A stretch of DNA of 64,000 bases from Paenibacillus sp. CF384 (GTDB taxonomy: Bacteria; Bacillota; Bacilli; Paenibacillales; Paenibacillaceae): positions 1 through 64,000 of the forward strand of contig NZ_FNNV01000024.1 in the NCBI RefSeq assembly GCF_900106745.1. The letters are read 5' to 3'. The notes beneath the pieces were generated by a model. The model was not told the DNA's origin. It made no database searches and worked only from the letters and a program-made list of their open reading frames with translations. Positions 20,397-29,765 of this stretch are shown here, one piece after another (within the stretch, counting starts at the first letter, position 1; each line of letters begins with the position of its first letter). The position numbers were made by a program, and so were the translations under genes.

Positions 20397-22421
20397 TTAG
20401 GACTTCGGCGTACCGTCGTCGTCTTCGTTACCGCTATCTGGATCAACCGGAGTCGTTAATTCGCCTGGCTCCTTGGAACCAATACGAACCTTCACTCCGC
20501 CAATCGTATCGATAATCGGCTCTGCTTTAGGCTCTGCGGAAACGATGTTCGAGCTGCCTTCGCCTTCACCCTCGCTGCCTTCTGCCGATCCGCCCTCGAT
20601 AAGACGCTTGATTTGCTCAAGCTCCAACGTTTCTTCCGTAAGAAGCGTTTTGGCAATGAGATGCATCTCTCTGCTCTTCTCCGTAAGAAGCTTCTTCGCA
20701 CGAGCATAGCAGTCTTGAATAATGTTCTGCATCTCTTGGTCAATTTCGTAAGCGATGGCATCGGAGTAGTTCTGCTCATGTCCGATGTCACGGCCCAAGA
20801 ATACTTGGCCTTGCGAGCTGCTGCCGAATTGCATAGGTCCGAGCTTATCGCTCATCCCGTACTCCATAATCATGGCACGAACGATGCTCGTCGCCGATTT
20901 GAAGTCGCTGTATGCGCCAGTGCCGATTTCGCCGATGTAGATCTCTTCGGCTACGCGACCGGCTAGCAATCCCGTTACTTTATCAAGCAATTCCTGCTTA
21001 GTCGTCAGCATGCGATCGCCATCTTTAGGAAGCATGATGACATAGCCGCCTGCGCGTCCGCGCGGGATAATCGTTACTTTATGAACCTGATCCGCATGCT
21101 CCAGGAAGTAGCCTGCAATGGTGTGGCCTGCTTCATGGTAAGCTACAATCCGTTTCTCACGGTCGCTGATCACGCGGCTGCGTTTCTCCGTACCGACGAT
21201 TACACGGTCAATCGCTTCGTCCACTTCTACCATCGCGATGTCTTTCTTGTTGCGGCGAGCGGCTAGAAGCGCTGCTTCGTTAAGCAGGTTCTCCAGATCC
21301 GCACCGGTAAAGCCCGTAGTCCGCTTCGCGATGACATCGAGTTTCACGTCTTTGGCAAGCGGCTTATTGCGTGCATGTACTTTCAGTACAGCTTCGCGGC
21401 CTTTCACATCCGGACGGTCAACCGTAATTTGACGGTCGAAACGACCCGGACGAAGAAGTGCAGGATCGAGAATATCCGGACGGTTGGTAGCCGCCACGAT
21501 AATGATACCTTCGTTCGCACCGAAGCCGTCCATTTCAACGAGGAGCTGATTGAGCGTTTGTTCGCGCTCATCATGTCCACCGCCGAGACCGGCGCCGCGC
21601 TGACGTCCAACGGCATCGATTTCATCGATAAAGATGATACATGGTGCGTTCTTCTTCGCATTCTCGAACAAGTCACGAACACGGGAAGCACCGACACCGA
21701 CGAACATTTCAACAAAGTCCGAACCGGAAATGCTGAAGAACGGCGTGCCCGCTTCGCCTGCAACAGCACGAGCAAGCAACGTTTTACCGGTACCCGGAGG
21801 GCCGACAAGCAGTACCCCTTTCGGAATACGAGCGCCTACAGCTGCGAATTTACGCGGATCTTTCAAGAACTCGACAACCTCGACAAGCTCTTGCTTCTCC
21901 TCGTCTGCGCCTGCCACATCCTCGAATGTGACACGTTTCTTCTCTTCGTTGTACAATCTGGCACGGCTCTTGCCAAAGTTCATCACTTTGCCGCCGCCGC
22001 CTTGCGCCTGATTGATCAGGAAGAAGAACAAAATAAAGATGATCACGAATGGAATGATTGAGGTCAAGAAGGTGAGCCAGATGCTCTGTCCTTCCATCGG
22101 CTTAACTTCCATTGCGAATTTGTTTTTTAGCTGCGCATCGGTCACTTCTTTAACGACGTATTCCTCAACGCTGGTATGGGTGTAGAATTGGGCTGAATCC
22201 GAACTTTCCGGTTTGTTCTTGTACTCACCGGTGATCAAGTAAGAGTAGCCGTCGAACTGAAGCTCAACTTGCTTCACATTGTCATTAGCTAGTTCCTGCC
22301 TAAATTGATCGTAACGGATTTCAGTGGTGGAGTCATTTTGGCTGCTGATAAATTGGAAGATCCCGACGGTCACCAAAAAAATAATCAAATAAAAGCCAGT
22401 GTTACGGATGATCCGGTTCAT
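20397..22421 (-). CDS. ftsH: ATP-dependent zinc metalloprotease FtsH
   Basis: Membrane-bound AAA+ protease. Two membrane segments (about 8-25 and 115-137) flank an extracytoplasmic domain; then Walker A GPPGTGKT (about 207), Walker [13 protein letters not shown], the second region of homology with RPGRFDR, and the zinc motif HEAGH (about 430). The 674 residues end in a low-complexity acidic tail. In B. subtilis ftsH follows hpt in the same order. Confidence 0.97.
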   Translation of the reverse strand: MNRIIRNTGFYLIIFLVTVGIFQFISSQNDSTTEIRYDQFRQELANDNVKQVELQFDGYSYLITGEYKNKPESSDSAQFYTHTSVEEYVVKEVTDAQLKNKFAMEVKPMEGQSIWLTFLTSIIPFVIIFILFFFLINQAQGGGGKVMNFGKSRARLYNEEKKRVTFEDVAGADEEKQELVEVVEFLKDPRKFAAVGARIPKGVLLVGPPGTGKTLLARAVAGEAGTPFFSISGSDFVEMFVGVGASRVRDLFENAKKNAPCIIFIDEIDAVGRQRGAGLGGGHDEREQTLNQLLVEMDGFGANEGIIIVAATNRPDILDPALLRPGRFDRQITVDRPDVKGREAVLKVHARNKPLAKDVKLDVIAKRTTGFTGADLENLLNEAALLAARRNKKDIAMVEVDEAIDRVIVGTEKRSRVISDREKRIVAYHEAGHTIAGYFLEHADQVHKVTIIPRGRAGGYVIMLPKDGDRMLTTKQELLDKVTGLLAGRVAEEIYIGEIGTGAYSDFKSATSIVRAMIMEYGMSDKLGPMQFGSSSQGQVFLGRDIGHEQNYSDAIAYEIDQEMQNIIQDCYARAKKLLTEKSREMHLIAKTLLTEETLELEQIKRLIEGGSAEGSEGEGEGSSNIVSAEPKAEPIIDTIGGVKVRIGSKEPGELTTPVDPDSGNEDDDGTPKS

Positions 22422-22527
22422 CCCCTACCTCCTCTCAAGACGCAAAAAATAAGATGACCTTGCTCGGTAAGCTCCCGTGTGCGGGAGCCCTCGATACATG
22501 GCTGATTGCATGGACTGTCTTACAACC

Positions 22528-23070
22528 TTACTTCTCATAAACCTCAGGCTTCAAAATGCCGATAAACGGCAAGTTGCGGTATTGCTCCGCATAATCAAGC
22601 CCGTACCCGACGACAAATGCGTCCGGCAATACAAATCCTTTATAGTCCGCTTCCAACTCCACCTTACGGCCTGTCGGCTTATCAAACAGCGTAACAAGCG
22701 TGATGGACTTGGCGTTGCGGCGCTCCAGCACATCGATGAGATAGCTGAGCGTAAGACCACTGTCGATAATATCTTCAACAATGAGTACGTCTCGGCCTTG
22801 CACCGATGTGTCAAGGTCCTTGATAATTTTCACAACACCGCTTGTTTTGGTCGATTGTCCGTAGCTGGACACCGCCATAAAGTCGAGTTCGACCGGAATT
22901 GTGATGGTCTTAACCAAGTCAGCCATAAAAATAAAAGCGCCTTTAAGAACGCAGATAACGAGTGGATTACGCCCCTCGAATTCGCGGCTAATGGTATCGC
23001 CTAGTTCTTTTACTTTCTGCTGAATTTGGTCTGCGTCGTAAAGTACTTCTTGAATGTCGTTCAGCAACAC
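22528..23070 (-). CDS. hpt: Hypoxanthine phosphoribosyltransferase
   Basis: Purine salvage enzyme using PRPP. The PRPP loop [17 protein letters not shown] (about residues 98-114) and the earlier [15 protein letters not shown] are diagnostic. The 180-residue length is standard. It follows tilS by 49 bp and precedes ftsH by 106 bp; a hairpin (GGCTCCCG/CGGGAGC, about 22472-22490) in that gap lacks a U-tract. Confidence 0.96.
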   Translation of the reverse strand: MLLNDIQEVLYDADQIQQKVKELGDTISREFEGRNPLVICVLKGAFIFMADLVKTITIPVELDFMAVSSYGQSTKTSGVVKIIKDLDTSVQGRDVLIVEDIIDSGLTLSYLIDVLERRNAKSITLVTLFDKPTGRKVELEADYKGFVLPDAFVVGYGLDYAEQYRNLPFIGILKPEVYEK

Positions 23071-23119
23071 GGGCCCTCCTAAATGGTTCTTGCCTATACT
23101 ATGAATGGATCAGTGCATC

Positions 23120-24577
23120 TTATTCAAGTTGGTTCAGTGCGGAAGCATCGAGGTTGACCCGCATCATCATTCTGATAACACGGCTCGTCGTTTCCATCAC
23201 CTGAGCATGTCTTGATCTTCGAATGCCCGGGATCCAAAGCACGGTTCCGTTAGCGTCGACAACGATCGGCAGCATCTCACGACGTGAGGGTGCGACACGT
23301 TCATCAACGAACATATCTTGTACCTTTTTGGTGCCATTTAAACCAAGCACTTGCATTCGGTCACCTGGACGGCGATTTCGGACCAAGAGCGGGAATTCGA
23401 GCGAGTCGGCATCAAACAGAGCTTCATGTCGATTATTCGGTCTGAGCGCATGATCTGCAGCCCGTTCCTCAAGCGACAATTCCGCTTCCGCCTCCGGCAA
23501 AGCCAGGCGTACCGCATCTCGATTCACAACATAAGCATATCCGCTGCGCTCGGGGGTCATTCTCCCCTTATTCGCACGGGTGAACACTAAATTGTCGTAC
23601 TCACGCAGAAATCGAACTCCGCTGCCAACATCGAAGCTCCACGTTGCAGCTGCGCCATCAGAGGCCGCAATCCTTATCGTTTCTACGCTTTCGAATGAAG
23701 TGGTTTCCGTTTCCAAGCCAATATAACTCAATATTAGTTTAATCAATCTCCTTTGTAAAGCGACATGCAGGCCAAGCAGCGCTTTGCGGGTCAATTGGCA
23801 TCCTTCGCTGTGAGGCGCGATATGGCGCTCGAAAATTGCCTTAGTTTCTTGCTCCAGCCAATCGTCTTCAGCCGATGCAAGCTCCGCCAATCGGACTAGC
23901 GACTGGGAAAACTGCGGGTTAAACGAAGCCAAGTAAGGCAGAACGTCCATACGGACCACATTGCGAAAATAATACTTCTGCCCATTGCTGCTATCTTGAC
24001 TGAACGGGATCGCCCACTGTTCACAGTAACGCAGGATGTCTGCCTTGTATGTACGCAGAAGCGGCCGAATAAGTTCCACGTTTTTTTCATTTCGCCGAAT
24101 TGCTATTCCCGCAAGCCCTCCGGGTCCCGTTCCGCGAACCACTCGCATCAGTACCGTTTCGGCTTGATCGTCGGCATGGTGGGCGAGCGCGATGCGTGCA
24201 GCGCCGTATGTATGAGCAACCTGATGCAAGAAGGCATACCGCTTCTGGCGGGCCGCCGCCTGCGCGTTCATTCTTGTTTCTTCTATATAAGCAGGCAAAT
24301 TAAAAAGCGCCGTTTCGCAAGGGATGCCGAGCAGCGCCGCGTATTGTCTCACAGATTCAGCTTCACGCGCCGATTCCTCGCCGCGAAAGCCATGGTCCAC
24401 GTGAGCGGCAACCAGAGTAAGCCGCTCTTGCCCGGACAGCCGGTGAAGCAAATGGAGTAAAGCCATGGAATCCGGTCCGCCGGATACCGCAACGACGATC
24501 GTCTCTCCCGGCAGCCACAGCTGCTCATCCCGGGCTAGTGCGGACAGCTCGCTTAGCCAATCATCCACTTCCCTCAT
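23120..24577 (-). CDS. tilS: tRNA(Ile)-lysidine synthetase
   Basis: Modifies the CAU anticodon of a minor tRNA-Ile so that it reads AUA. The PP-loop motif SGGPDSMALLHLL is near residue 30, with HVDHGFRGEES and HHADDQAETVLMR downstream and the TilS C-terminal domain near FPLLVRNRRPGDRM. The start at MREVDDW gives 485 residues; the frame is open far upstream into yabT, so length alone does not define it. A GTG three codons later has better ribosome binding site spacing (AAGGA) and is an alternative. Confidence 0.93.
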   Translation of the reverse strand: MREVDDWLSELSALARDEQLWLPGETIVVAVSGGPDSMALLHLLHRLSGQERLTLVAAHVDHGFRGEESAREAESVRQYAALLGIPCETALFNLPAYIEETRMNAQAAARQKRYAFLHQVAHTYGAARIALAHHADDQAETVLMRVVRGTGPGGLAGIAIRRNEKNVELIRPLLRTYKADILRYCEQWAIPFSQDSSNGQKYYFRNVVRMDVLPYLASFNPQFSQSLVRLAELASAEDDWLEQETKAIFERHIAPHSEGCQLTRKALLGLHVALQRRLIKLILSYIGLETETTSFESVETIRIAASDGAAATWSFDVGSGVRFLREYDNLVFTRANKGRMTPERSGYAYVVNRDAVRLALPEAEAELSLEERAADHALRPNNRHEALFDADSLEFPLLVRNRRPGDRMQVLGLNGTKKVQDMFVDERVAPSRREMLPIVVDANGTVLWIPGIRRSRHAQVMETTSRVIRMMMRVNLDASALNQLE

Positions 24578-24597
24578 CCTTCCCAAGTTGCGTATTC

Positions 24598-25536
24598 TTA
24601 TGATGCGCCGCGCAGCAGCCAATAGATCGTGGTGGCCAGCACGGCCGCCGATGCGGCGAACAATCCCTTCATCCAGCGAGGTGCCGGCGCGGAAACGGAC
24701 TTGCCCGCTCCTGAGCGGTGCATCCACTGCTGCCAAGCAGCAGCCGCTTCGCGGGCGCTTGCAAACTCGCCGTAAAGCGCCTTGCGCAGCCAACCGCTGA
24801 GCGGCTTAAGCGCGGCGCTGGTCGCGGCGAGCTTCGCCAGCTCGTCCGGCGTTCGCGTCTGCGGCAGCAGTCCGGCACTAAGCTGCGCAAGCCGGCGGCT
24901 TTCGTGCAGCTGGATGCAAAGGACCGCAAACGAGAACATGTCATATCGTGCATCCGCCGTTCGCGTTCCCGCATTCCAATAGCCCCGGTCGTAGATCTCC
25001 GTAAACTGCCGTACGCCTTTGCCGAAAGCAGTAGCACCGCCGTAGTCTACGAGCTCCGGCCGACCGTAATCGCCGACAAGGACGTTCTCTACCTTCAAGT
25101 CGCCGAACGTCCAGCCGGCTTCATTGAGCTCTGCTAGTTTGCCTAATAGATTAAAAGCAACGACAGGAAACCATTCCTTCCCTTGTTTACCTAGATAATC
25201 GGCAAGCGTCATCCCTTTAATGTATCGCATGACATAGAACGGATGCTCTTTGCCATCTCCCCCGCGGAAATCATCTACATCGACAAGGAATAGACCTCCC
25301 TTAGCGCCACGCTTCTGTTTCTGCTTGGAAATCGTTTGCAGCACATTCACTTCCGACTGCAAATCTACGGTATCCGAACCGATCTTAAGCGCGTACAGCT
25401 CGCGCTGCCGCTCGACCAGAAATACTTTGCCATTGGCGCCTTCGCCAAGCAGCCGTTCCACGCGATAACTGCCCTGCTTCCACTTGCCACGAATGATCGT
25501 ACCGCGCGGAAGCGTCCATTCAAACGACGTAGTCAC
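24598..25536 (-). CDS. yabT: Serine/threonine protein kinase-like protein (YabT-like)
   Basis: Eukaryotic-type kinase fold: glycine loop GEGANGKVFLV (about 31), LYALKIG with the ATP lysine, HPFYVMRYIKG hinge, catalytic GDLKVENVL (about 148), and LVDYGGA in place of the usual DFG. A C-terminal membrane segment (about 288-308) anchors it, as in B. subtilis YabT, which acts in sporulation. The GTG start overlaps yabS by 17 bp. Substrates are unknown. The DYG triad and short C-lobe make the activity worth testing. Confidence 0.88.
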   Translation of the reverse strand: MTTSFEWTLPRGTIIRGKWKQGSYRVERLLGEGANGKVFLVERQRELYALKIGSDTVDLQSEVNVLQTISKQKQKRGAKGGLFLVDVDDFRGGDGKEHPFYVMRYIKGMTLADYLGKQGKEWFPVVAFNLLGKLAELNEAGWTFGDLKVENVLVGDYGRPELVDYGGATAFGKGVRQFTEIYDRGYWNAGTRTADARYDMFSFAVLCIQLHESRRLAQLSAGLLPQTRTPDELAKLAATSAALKPLSGWLRKALYGEFASAREAAAAWQQWMHRSGAGKSVSAPAPRWMKGLFAASAAVLATTIYWLLRGAS

Positions 25537-26245
25537 TCATCATCCCGTCCGTTTCATCATTCTTCCTACTACCATAATCGGCTTTCTGATAAAAATCAAT
25601 GACATGCAAGATCGCAGGACCTGTCGGCGTCGTCCCTCGCATCTGCAGCCGCGGGAATAAGGAATGCACGCCGCTAATATTACCTGTCCAATCAAGATCA
25701 AGCTTGCAATCCTCTCCGTAGGCGGAGCCGGGAAAATGAAACACCGCAAGCTCGCTGCCTCCCTGTCTCGACTGCAAACTGATCGCCAGATCGCGAATGG
25801 CCTCTTCTACCGCTTGCAGCTTCGGTTTCATACTGGCACTGGCATCAATCAACAGCGCAACGCGCAGCTTGCTCGTCTCGCTCAGCTCATCGATGACGCG
25901 TACGACTTCACCGCGCTTCTCCGGTGAGAGCTCTTCGATGGACGACGTGCCGAGCACCTGCTTCAACTCCCGTTGAACGGCTTGCTGTATTGTCTGCACG
26001 ACGGTCTTGCGCGTGAGCATTTGAACCGTTTGCGAGAGCTGCCGTGTATGCGATAACCGGCTCAGACCGCCCCCTGCCCGTGCAATCTCTTCAATTTCGG
26101 TTGTTCCAAATTCGGCGAGATCGCCTTGATCCACCACACCGACAACATTCACCGTGATCCCTACTGCGTGCGCCTGCGCAGCTGCGATAACCGGACTTAC
26201 CCCAACATTGGAGCAGCCGTCCGTTACTAATAGAATCTGCCTCAT
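25520..26245 (-). CDS. yabS: VWA-domain protein (YabS-like)
   Basis: A 241-residue protein with a von Willebrand A fold. The MIDAS-type metal site appears as LLIDASASM (DxSxS, about residue 133) and TTPTGPAIL near 205; an N-terminal LLVTDGCSN looks like a second partial VWA half. It sits between spoIIE and yabT as in B. subtilis, where its function is not established. It is overlapped by yabT, so the two proteins may act together. Confidence 0.85.
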   Translation of the reverse strand: MRQILLVTDGCSNVGVSPVIAAAQAHAVGITVNVVGVVDQGDLAEFGTTEIEEIARAGGGLSRLSHTRQLSQTVQMLTRKTVVQTIQQAVQRELKQVLGTSSIEELSPEKRGEVVRVIDELSETSKLRVALLIDASASMKPKLQAVEEAIRDLAISLQSRQGGSELAVFHFPGSAYGEDCKLDLDWTGNISGVHSLFPRLQMRGTTPTGPAILHVIDFYQKADYGSRKNDETDGMMSDYVV

Positions 26246-26285
26246 CGTTCATTCCCCCAAAACCTTGGAATCTGAATCTACTGCC

Positions 26286-26328
26286 GGAAGAAACCTGCCT
26301 ACAACTATCGTCCAGGCAAGTTTCTTCC
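26286..26328 (-). repeat. Strong inverted repeat in the yabS leader
   Basis: Fifteen-base arms GGAAGAAACTTGCCT and AGGCAGGTTTCTTCC (minus strand, one G-T pair) enclose a 13-base loop, 40 bp before yabS. No T-run follows, so it is not an ordinary terminator. It could be an RNA structure or an operator. Confidence 0.7.
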
Positions 26329-26450
26329 CTAGTACTAGCTCTATCAGCATTGCCAATTATGAGAGGGGATAACCCTATTTGGCTCAGTCGGGCGGTTTGG
26401 GTAGGCGGCGTGAAGCGCATCTTCTCCCATCGCTACAAGCACCCGCACAC

Positions 26451-26484
26451 GAAAAAGAAGCCTGCCGGCCGGACAGGCTTCCAT
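26451..26484 (-). terminator. Terminator closing the spoIIE-small ORF transcript
   Basis: Minus strand: GAAGCCTG...CAGGCTTC with further C/G pairs inside, then TTTTT. It lies 20 bp after the second small ORF and before yabS, and marks the probable end of the spoIIE transcript. Confidence 0.88.
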
Positions 26485-26504
26485 TCCTCTTCTTCTATAT
26501 AAAG

Positions 26505-26615
26505 CTATGGATCTTTAATAATCGCCGCCGCACGCTTATACTGCCTCAATGCTTGTACACGCTTCCGCTGTTGCCGCCCTCGGGTAAACTGTCCGTTTCG
26601 TATGTTGATGTTCAT
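26505..26615 (-). CDS. Small basic protein, second tandem copy (36 residues)
   Basis: Unrecognised. An ATG at 26615 opens 36 codons to TAG. The product begins MNINIRNGQF, has a basic middle RGRQQRKRV, and ends KRAAAIIKDP. It resembles the ORF at 26738-26845 in start (MN), middle (QRKR) and end (KRAxAIIxD), with one residue length difference. The same GACGGTGAG lies before both starts. It sits inside a decayed duplication of the spoIIE 3' end, yet remains open. No function can be assigned; a nucleic-acid- or membrane-binding peptide is possible from charge. It may instead be a chance survivor of the duplication. Confidence 0.45.
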   Translation of the reverse strand: MNINIRNGQFTRGRQQRKRVQALRQYKRAAAIIKDP

Positions 26616-26715
26616 CTAATCGGCTCACCGTCCCTATTGTGCTCAACCCGGCTCTACCAGGTTGGCGGAATGCAGCCCGCCTAGGCTGATGTCTGATCAT
26701 TCTAGTGATGACAAA
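26616..26715 (-). pseudogene. Decayed copy of the spoIIE 3' end
   Basis: In the frame of the minus strand this stretch encodes VITRMIRHQPRRAAFRQPG...GTVSR, which lines up with the SpoIIE C-terminus VVVARVDKHQPEWATFRWPG...RTVS at 26850-26950. The copy has lost the stop and everything upstream. Nucleotide similarity continues into the small ORF behind each copy. This is a tandem duplication of about 210 bp with a period of about 230 bp. Confidence 0.75.
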
Positions 26716-26737
26716 CCATCTAAGATTACCGATTCTC

Positions 26738-26845
26738 TTATTGATCATTAATAATTGCCGGTGCACGCTTCATTAAAGAAGGGTGCCGAATGCGTTTCCG
26801 CTGCTTGCGCCTTTGGAGTAGTTGCTGGATCCATTTCATGTTCAT
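26738..26845 (-). CDS. Small basic protein downstream of spoIIE (35 residues)
   Basis: Unrecognised. ATG at 26845 lies 2 bp after the spoIIE stop, with GGTGAG six bases upstream inside the spoIIE end. The 35-residue product starts MNMKWIQQLLQRR, is strongly basic in the middle (RRKQRKRIR), and ends KRAPAIINDQ. Its position implies translation coupled to spoIIE at the onset of sporulation. A related copy follows 120 bp downstream. Conservation of frame and length between two diverged copies argues for selection, but with two sequences only this is suggestive. Confidence 0.55.
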   Translation of the reverse strand: MNMKWIQQLLQRRKQRKRIRHPSLMKRAPAIINDQ

Positions 26846-26847
26846 GG

Positions 26848-29346
26848 TTAGCTCACCGTCCTTGGTCGCTCGACCTTGGTCACGCCAGGCCAGCGGAATG
26901 TAGCCCACTCGGGCTGATGTTTGTCTACTCTCGCAACGACAACCGTCATATCATCCACAATGTCGCCTTTGTGGTACCTCACGACTGTGTCCAGCAGTCC
27001 ATCGGCAATTTCCTGTGGATCATCGGATCGAATTTCTTGAATGACCCGTTTCATCCACATTTCCTTATTCACGGCATGCCCCGGCGCGTCATAGATGCCG
27101 TCGGTCATCATAATGAGCGTATCTCCGGGCTGCAGCTGAACGCGAATAAGATCTATGTCAATGTCCTGCAAAATCCCTACCGGCAAATTGTTGGCCGTGA
27201 TCGGAATCACTTCGTTCCCGCGCTTAATGAAGCTGGGCGTTGATCCGATTTTCATAAAAGTCGTCTTCGCGGAGTACATGTCGATGAGTGCGACATCGAC
27301 AGTTGCGAATATCTCATCCGAAGAACGCAGCAGCAGAACGGAGTTAACCGATTTGATCGCAAGCTTCTCATCCATGCCGGATTGCAGAAGCTGCTGCAGA
27401 ATCGTCAAAGCAGTGCTGCTCTCCTGCTTTGCACGCTCCCCATTGCCCATACCGTCGCTGATGGCGACAGCAAATTTGCCATTGCCGAGCTCCACCGTAC
27501 TAAAGCTGTCTCCCGACAGCAGATCGCCTCCCTTGGCGAGTCCGGCGACACCCGTTTCAATCTCATACGCTTTGGCTGTTCCGAAAATGACCTGCGCAGC
27601 ACTTCCCTTCTTCTCCGGATAAGTCTCCGACATAACGGCAATGGGCTCGCCTAGAATATCGGATAACAGCGGCGCGATGATTTTGCGGCATTCATCATAA
27701 CCGCGGCCAAAGGTGTGATACACCTCAATCTCAACGTTTCCCTCCTCCAAGTTAATAATTTCAATGCCTTGTATCGATAAACCGAGCCCTTCCAGCGCCT
27801 CCCGGATTTGTTCTTCCTGCAAATGCAGCTGCTGCCCTTCCCGCTGAATTTCCCGCGCCAAGTCTTCCATGACTTGAGAAACGCCGGACAACTGTTCTGC
27901 GACAAGCTGCCGAGAATCGTTCAGTTGCTTGCGCCAATGCCGATCATGCTGGTATAACTCATGCTGCTGCTGCATGACGTTAAGCACTTGATGTGGCTTC
28001 ACGCAATGCACGCTCCACTCCCTCGGCACCTCCTTCGGCCCCAAACGGCGCCCTTCCTCTACGGTTGTCATCATGCTCGTCATCATCTTGTACGTATCAT
28101 AGAATCGCCCCTCCCAGCAAAGTTCCCGCTTGTGGCAGGCATTGCATGTTCGCTCTGCGGCCGCATTCATGAAGTGACCGGCAGCTTCTTCCCGCCTTTC
28201 TTTCTCCGTAGCCTCTTGGCCAAGCTGTCCGAAACTTCGAGAAAGCTGGCGAAACACTTCAGAGAACTGATTGACGCGCTGTGCCGTGACATCTCGGACT
28301 CGCCTTGCGTATTCATGCTGCGATTTCACGTGTTCCTGCGTGCCGGGCACATATTTCGAGATGATGCGAATAATCGATTTTGGGGTAAACATTAGCATAG
28401 TGGCCGCGATCACCGACTCCCACGTCGACGCCATCACGTCTGCCTGATTACCGACATAGATGGATAGAATCGAGGAACCGAGCAGCATCCCGAAGGCTAC
28501 GGCCATTTTGCCGCCTTCACGAAGCAGTCCGGCAAGCAAGCCGGCAAAAGCTAGCAAGCTCATCTGCACAATTGCATTGGTATCCGCCAAACTGAGTATG
28601 AGACCGGCGACAACACCCACAGAAGCGCCAAGGGGTGCGCCGCCTACAAGCGCAAAGAGCAGAAGCATAAACCTCGACATGATATGCTCAACGGACATGC
28701 CATATATCGTCCAGCCCACAGCCCCCGTCATAATGGAGGCGAGCATGATCATCAAACAGATAATTTCCTCATTCTTCAGTGCCGAGGACTTCTTCGTCAG
28801 CGTCAGCACCGGTATCGCTTGGACGAATACCAAGGTCAGGACAAAGGCAAGTGATGCCTCTACGCCAACCATCATCAGCTGGTACCAATCCAAGGTGTCT
28901 GTCGTCACTACGCCGAACAATCGCACCAACATGGTAGCGAGGAATACAAGCAGCGGTGCGTAGGACAGTTCCGCTCGTTCATATGCCTCAAGGCCCCTCA
29001 GCAATAAGTAAACGACGGCCAGCTCCATCGCGATCCACATCGGTTCCGGCGCGACAGCAAGCCAACTCCCTGCTACAATGGCAGCCGCAACCGGAAGCAG
29101 CAGATCTCGGCGCAGAAAGAAGATTACGGTAAAGTAAGCAACTGCAAACGGAGTCAATGACTCCAAGATGACAGCTCGTCCGAGCAGAAACCCGACGGCC
29201 ATCAGCGCAAACGTCCATTTTCGCGAGGTCAGCATCCCTGCTATGCGAAGCAACCCGGTTCGTTCTATTCCTTTCCTAAAGGTTGATTGGACGAAGCTAG
29301 TTTTCTGTACACCGGGGAACATGACAACTTTAGGTTTGTCCACCAT
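26848..29346 (-). CDS. spoIIE: Stage II sporulation protein E, serine phosphatase
   Basis: Dephosphorylates SpoIIAA to activate sigma-F and acts at the polar septum with FtsZ. About ten membrane segments in the N-terminal 320 residues, a central regulatory region with coiled coil and a CxxCxxxxxCW cluster (TCNACHKRELCW), then a PP2C domain with ISDGMGNGERAKQES and MMTDGIYDA. The ATG at 29346 (MVDKPKV) is chosen because an upstream in-frame ATG at 29385 overlaps the -10 of the likely promoter, and AAGGCGG precedes 29346. That gives 832 residues. Confidence 0.95.
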   Translation of the reverse strand: MVDKPKVVMFPGVQKTSFVQSTFRKGIERTGLLRIAGMLTSRKWTFALMAVGFLLGRAVILESLTPFAVAYFTVIFFLRRDLLLPVAAAIVAGSWLAVAPEPMWIAMELAVVYLLLRGLEAYERAELSYAPLLVFLATMLVRLFGVVTTDTLDWYQLMMVGVEASLAFVLTLVFVQAIPVLTLTKKSSALKNEEIICLMIMLASIMTGAVGWTIYGMSVEHIMSRFMLLLFALVGGAPLGASVGVVAGLILSLADTNAIVQMSLLAFAGLLAGLLREGGKMAVAFGMLLGSSILSIYVGNQADVMASTWESVIAATMLMFTPKSIIRIISKYVPGTQEHVKSQHEYARRVRDVTAQRVNQFSEVFRQLSRSFGQLGQEATEKERREEAAGHFMNAAAERTCNACHKRELCWEGRFYDTYKMMTSMMTTVEEGRRLGPKEVPREWSVHCVKPHQVLNVMQQQHELYQHDRHWRKQLNDSRQLVAEQLSGVSQVMEDLAREIQREGQQLHLQEEQIREALEGLGLSIQGIEIINLEEGNVEIEVYHTFGRGYDECRKIIAPLLSDILGEPIAVMSETYPEKKGSAAQVIFGTAKAYEIETGVAGLAKGGDLLSGDSFSTVELGNGKFAVAISDGMGNGERAKQESSTALTILQQLLQSGMDEKLAIKSVNSVLLLRSSDEIFATVDVALIDMYSAKTTFMKIGSTPSFIKRGNEVIPITANNLPVGILQDIDIDLIRVQLQPGDTLIMMTDGIYDAPGHAVNKEMWMKRVIQEIRSDDPQEIADGLLDTVVRYHKGDIVDDMTVVVARVDKHQPEWATFRWPGVTKVERPRTVS

Positions 29347-29383
29347 GCCTGATGACACCGCCTTATTCCAAATTTGTATCCCC

Positions 29384-29417
29384 ATTATAGAATTACGAAT
29401 TTAGAAATGTTTGTCAG
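29384..29417 (-). promoter_or_regulatory. Spo0A-type sigma-A promoter of spoIIE
   Basis: CTGACA (29412-29417), a 22-bp spacer and TATAAT (29384-29389) on the minus strand. A 21-22 bp spacing is the hallmark of Spo0A-activated sigma-A promoters such as spoIIG and spoIIE in B. subtilis. Near-matches to the 0A box lie in the upstream region: TTGTCAGA at 29411 and TTGTCATA at 29424 (plus strand, one mismatch each to TTGTCRAA). The rest of the 380-bp spacer holds an 11-bp direct repeat CCTGTCGGGAT (29473 and 29600) and no gene. Confidence 0.65.
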
Positions 29418-29712
29418 AAAGCGTTGTCATACAAAAGTTTTTTCCGACATTTTCACGCGCCGTGGGCGACCCCCTGTCGGGATTGCGGCATCCTAGCGCT
29501 ATCAAGGGATCGACATCCTTATGCGCCTTCCCGTCACCCACCGTTTCAACAAAAAACGTTCCTTCCGCCAAGCCTGCGCTTGGCGAACCGCCGTCCGAAC
29601 CTGTCGGGATAACGTGAGAACAAGAGAAAAGTTTTTGAGGTGGGCGGGTATATTTATTGGATATGCTGCATATCAAGGCATTGACAGCCCCTTCATGCCG
29701 AAGAAAAGCATC

Positions 29713-29744
29713 AAAAAAAAGGCAGCGCCTCAAGGGGCACTGCC
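29713..29744 (-). terminator. Terminator after yabR
   Basis: Minus strand GGCAGTGCC, loop CCTTGA, GGCGCTGCC, then eight T. Confidence 0.92.
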
Positions 29745-29765
29745 TTCTTCTCTATTACTATGCTA

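Noticed and set aside
22472-22490. Terminator between hpt and ftsH
   Set aside because: GGCTCCCG/CGGGAGC hairpin without a T-run; readthrough into ftsH is likely.
26536-26766. 76-codon minus-strand frame between spoIIE and yabS
   Set aside because: It is the frame of the decayed SpoIIE tail read on through the duplication; the 36-codon frame inside the same stretch fits the paired copy better.
29401-29733. 110-codon minus-strand frame upstream of spoIIE
   Set aside because: It covers the yabR terminator and the spoIIE promoter with its Spo0A-like sites; regulatory DNA explains the constraint better than a protein.
29386-29765. tRNA genes between spoIIE and yabR, as found in B. subtilis
   Set aside because: No cloverleaf-compatible sequence or T-loop motif could be found on either strand.
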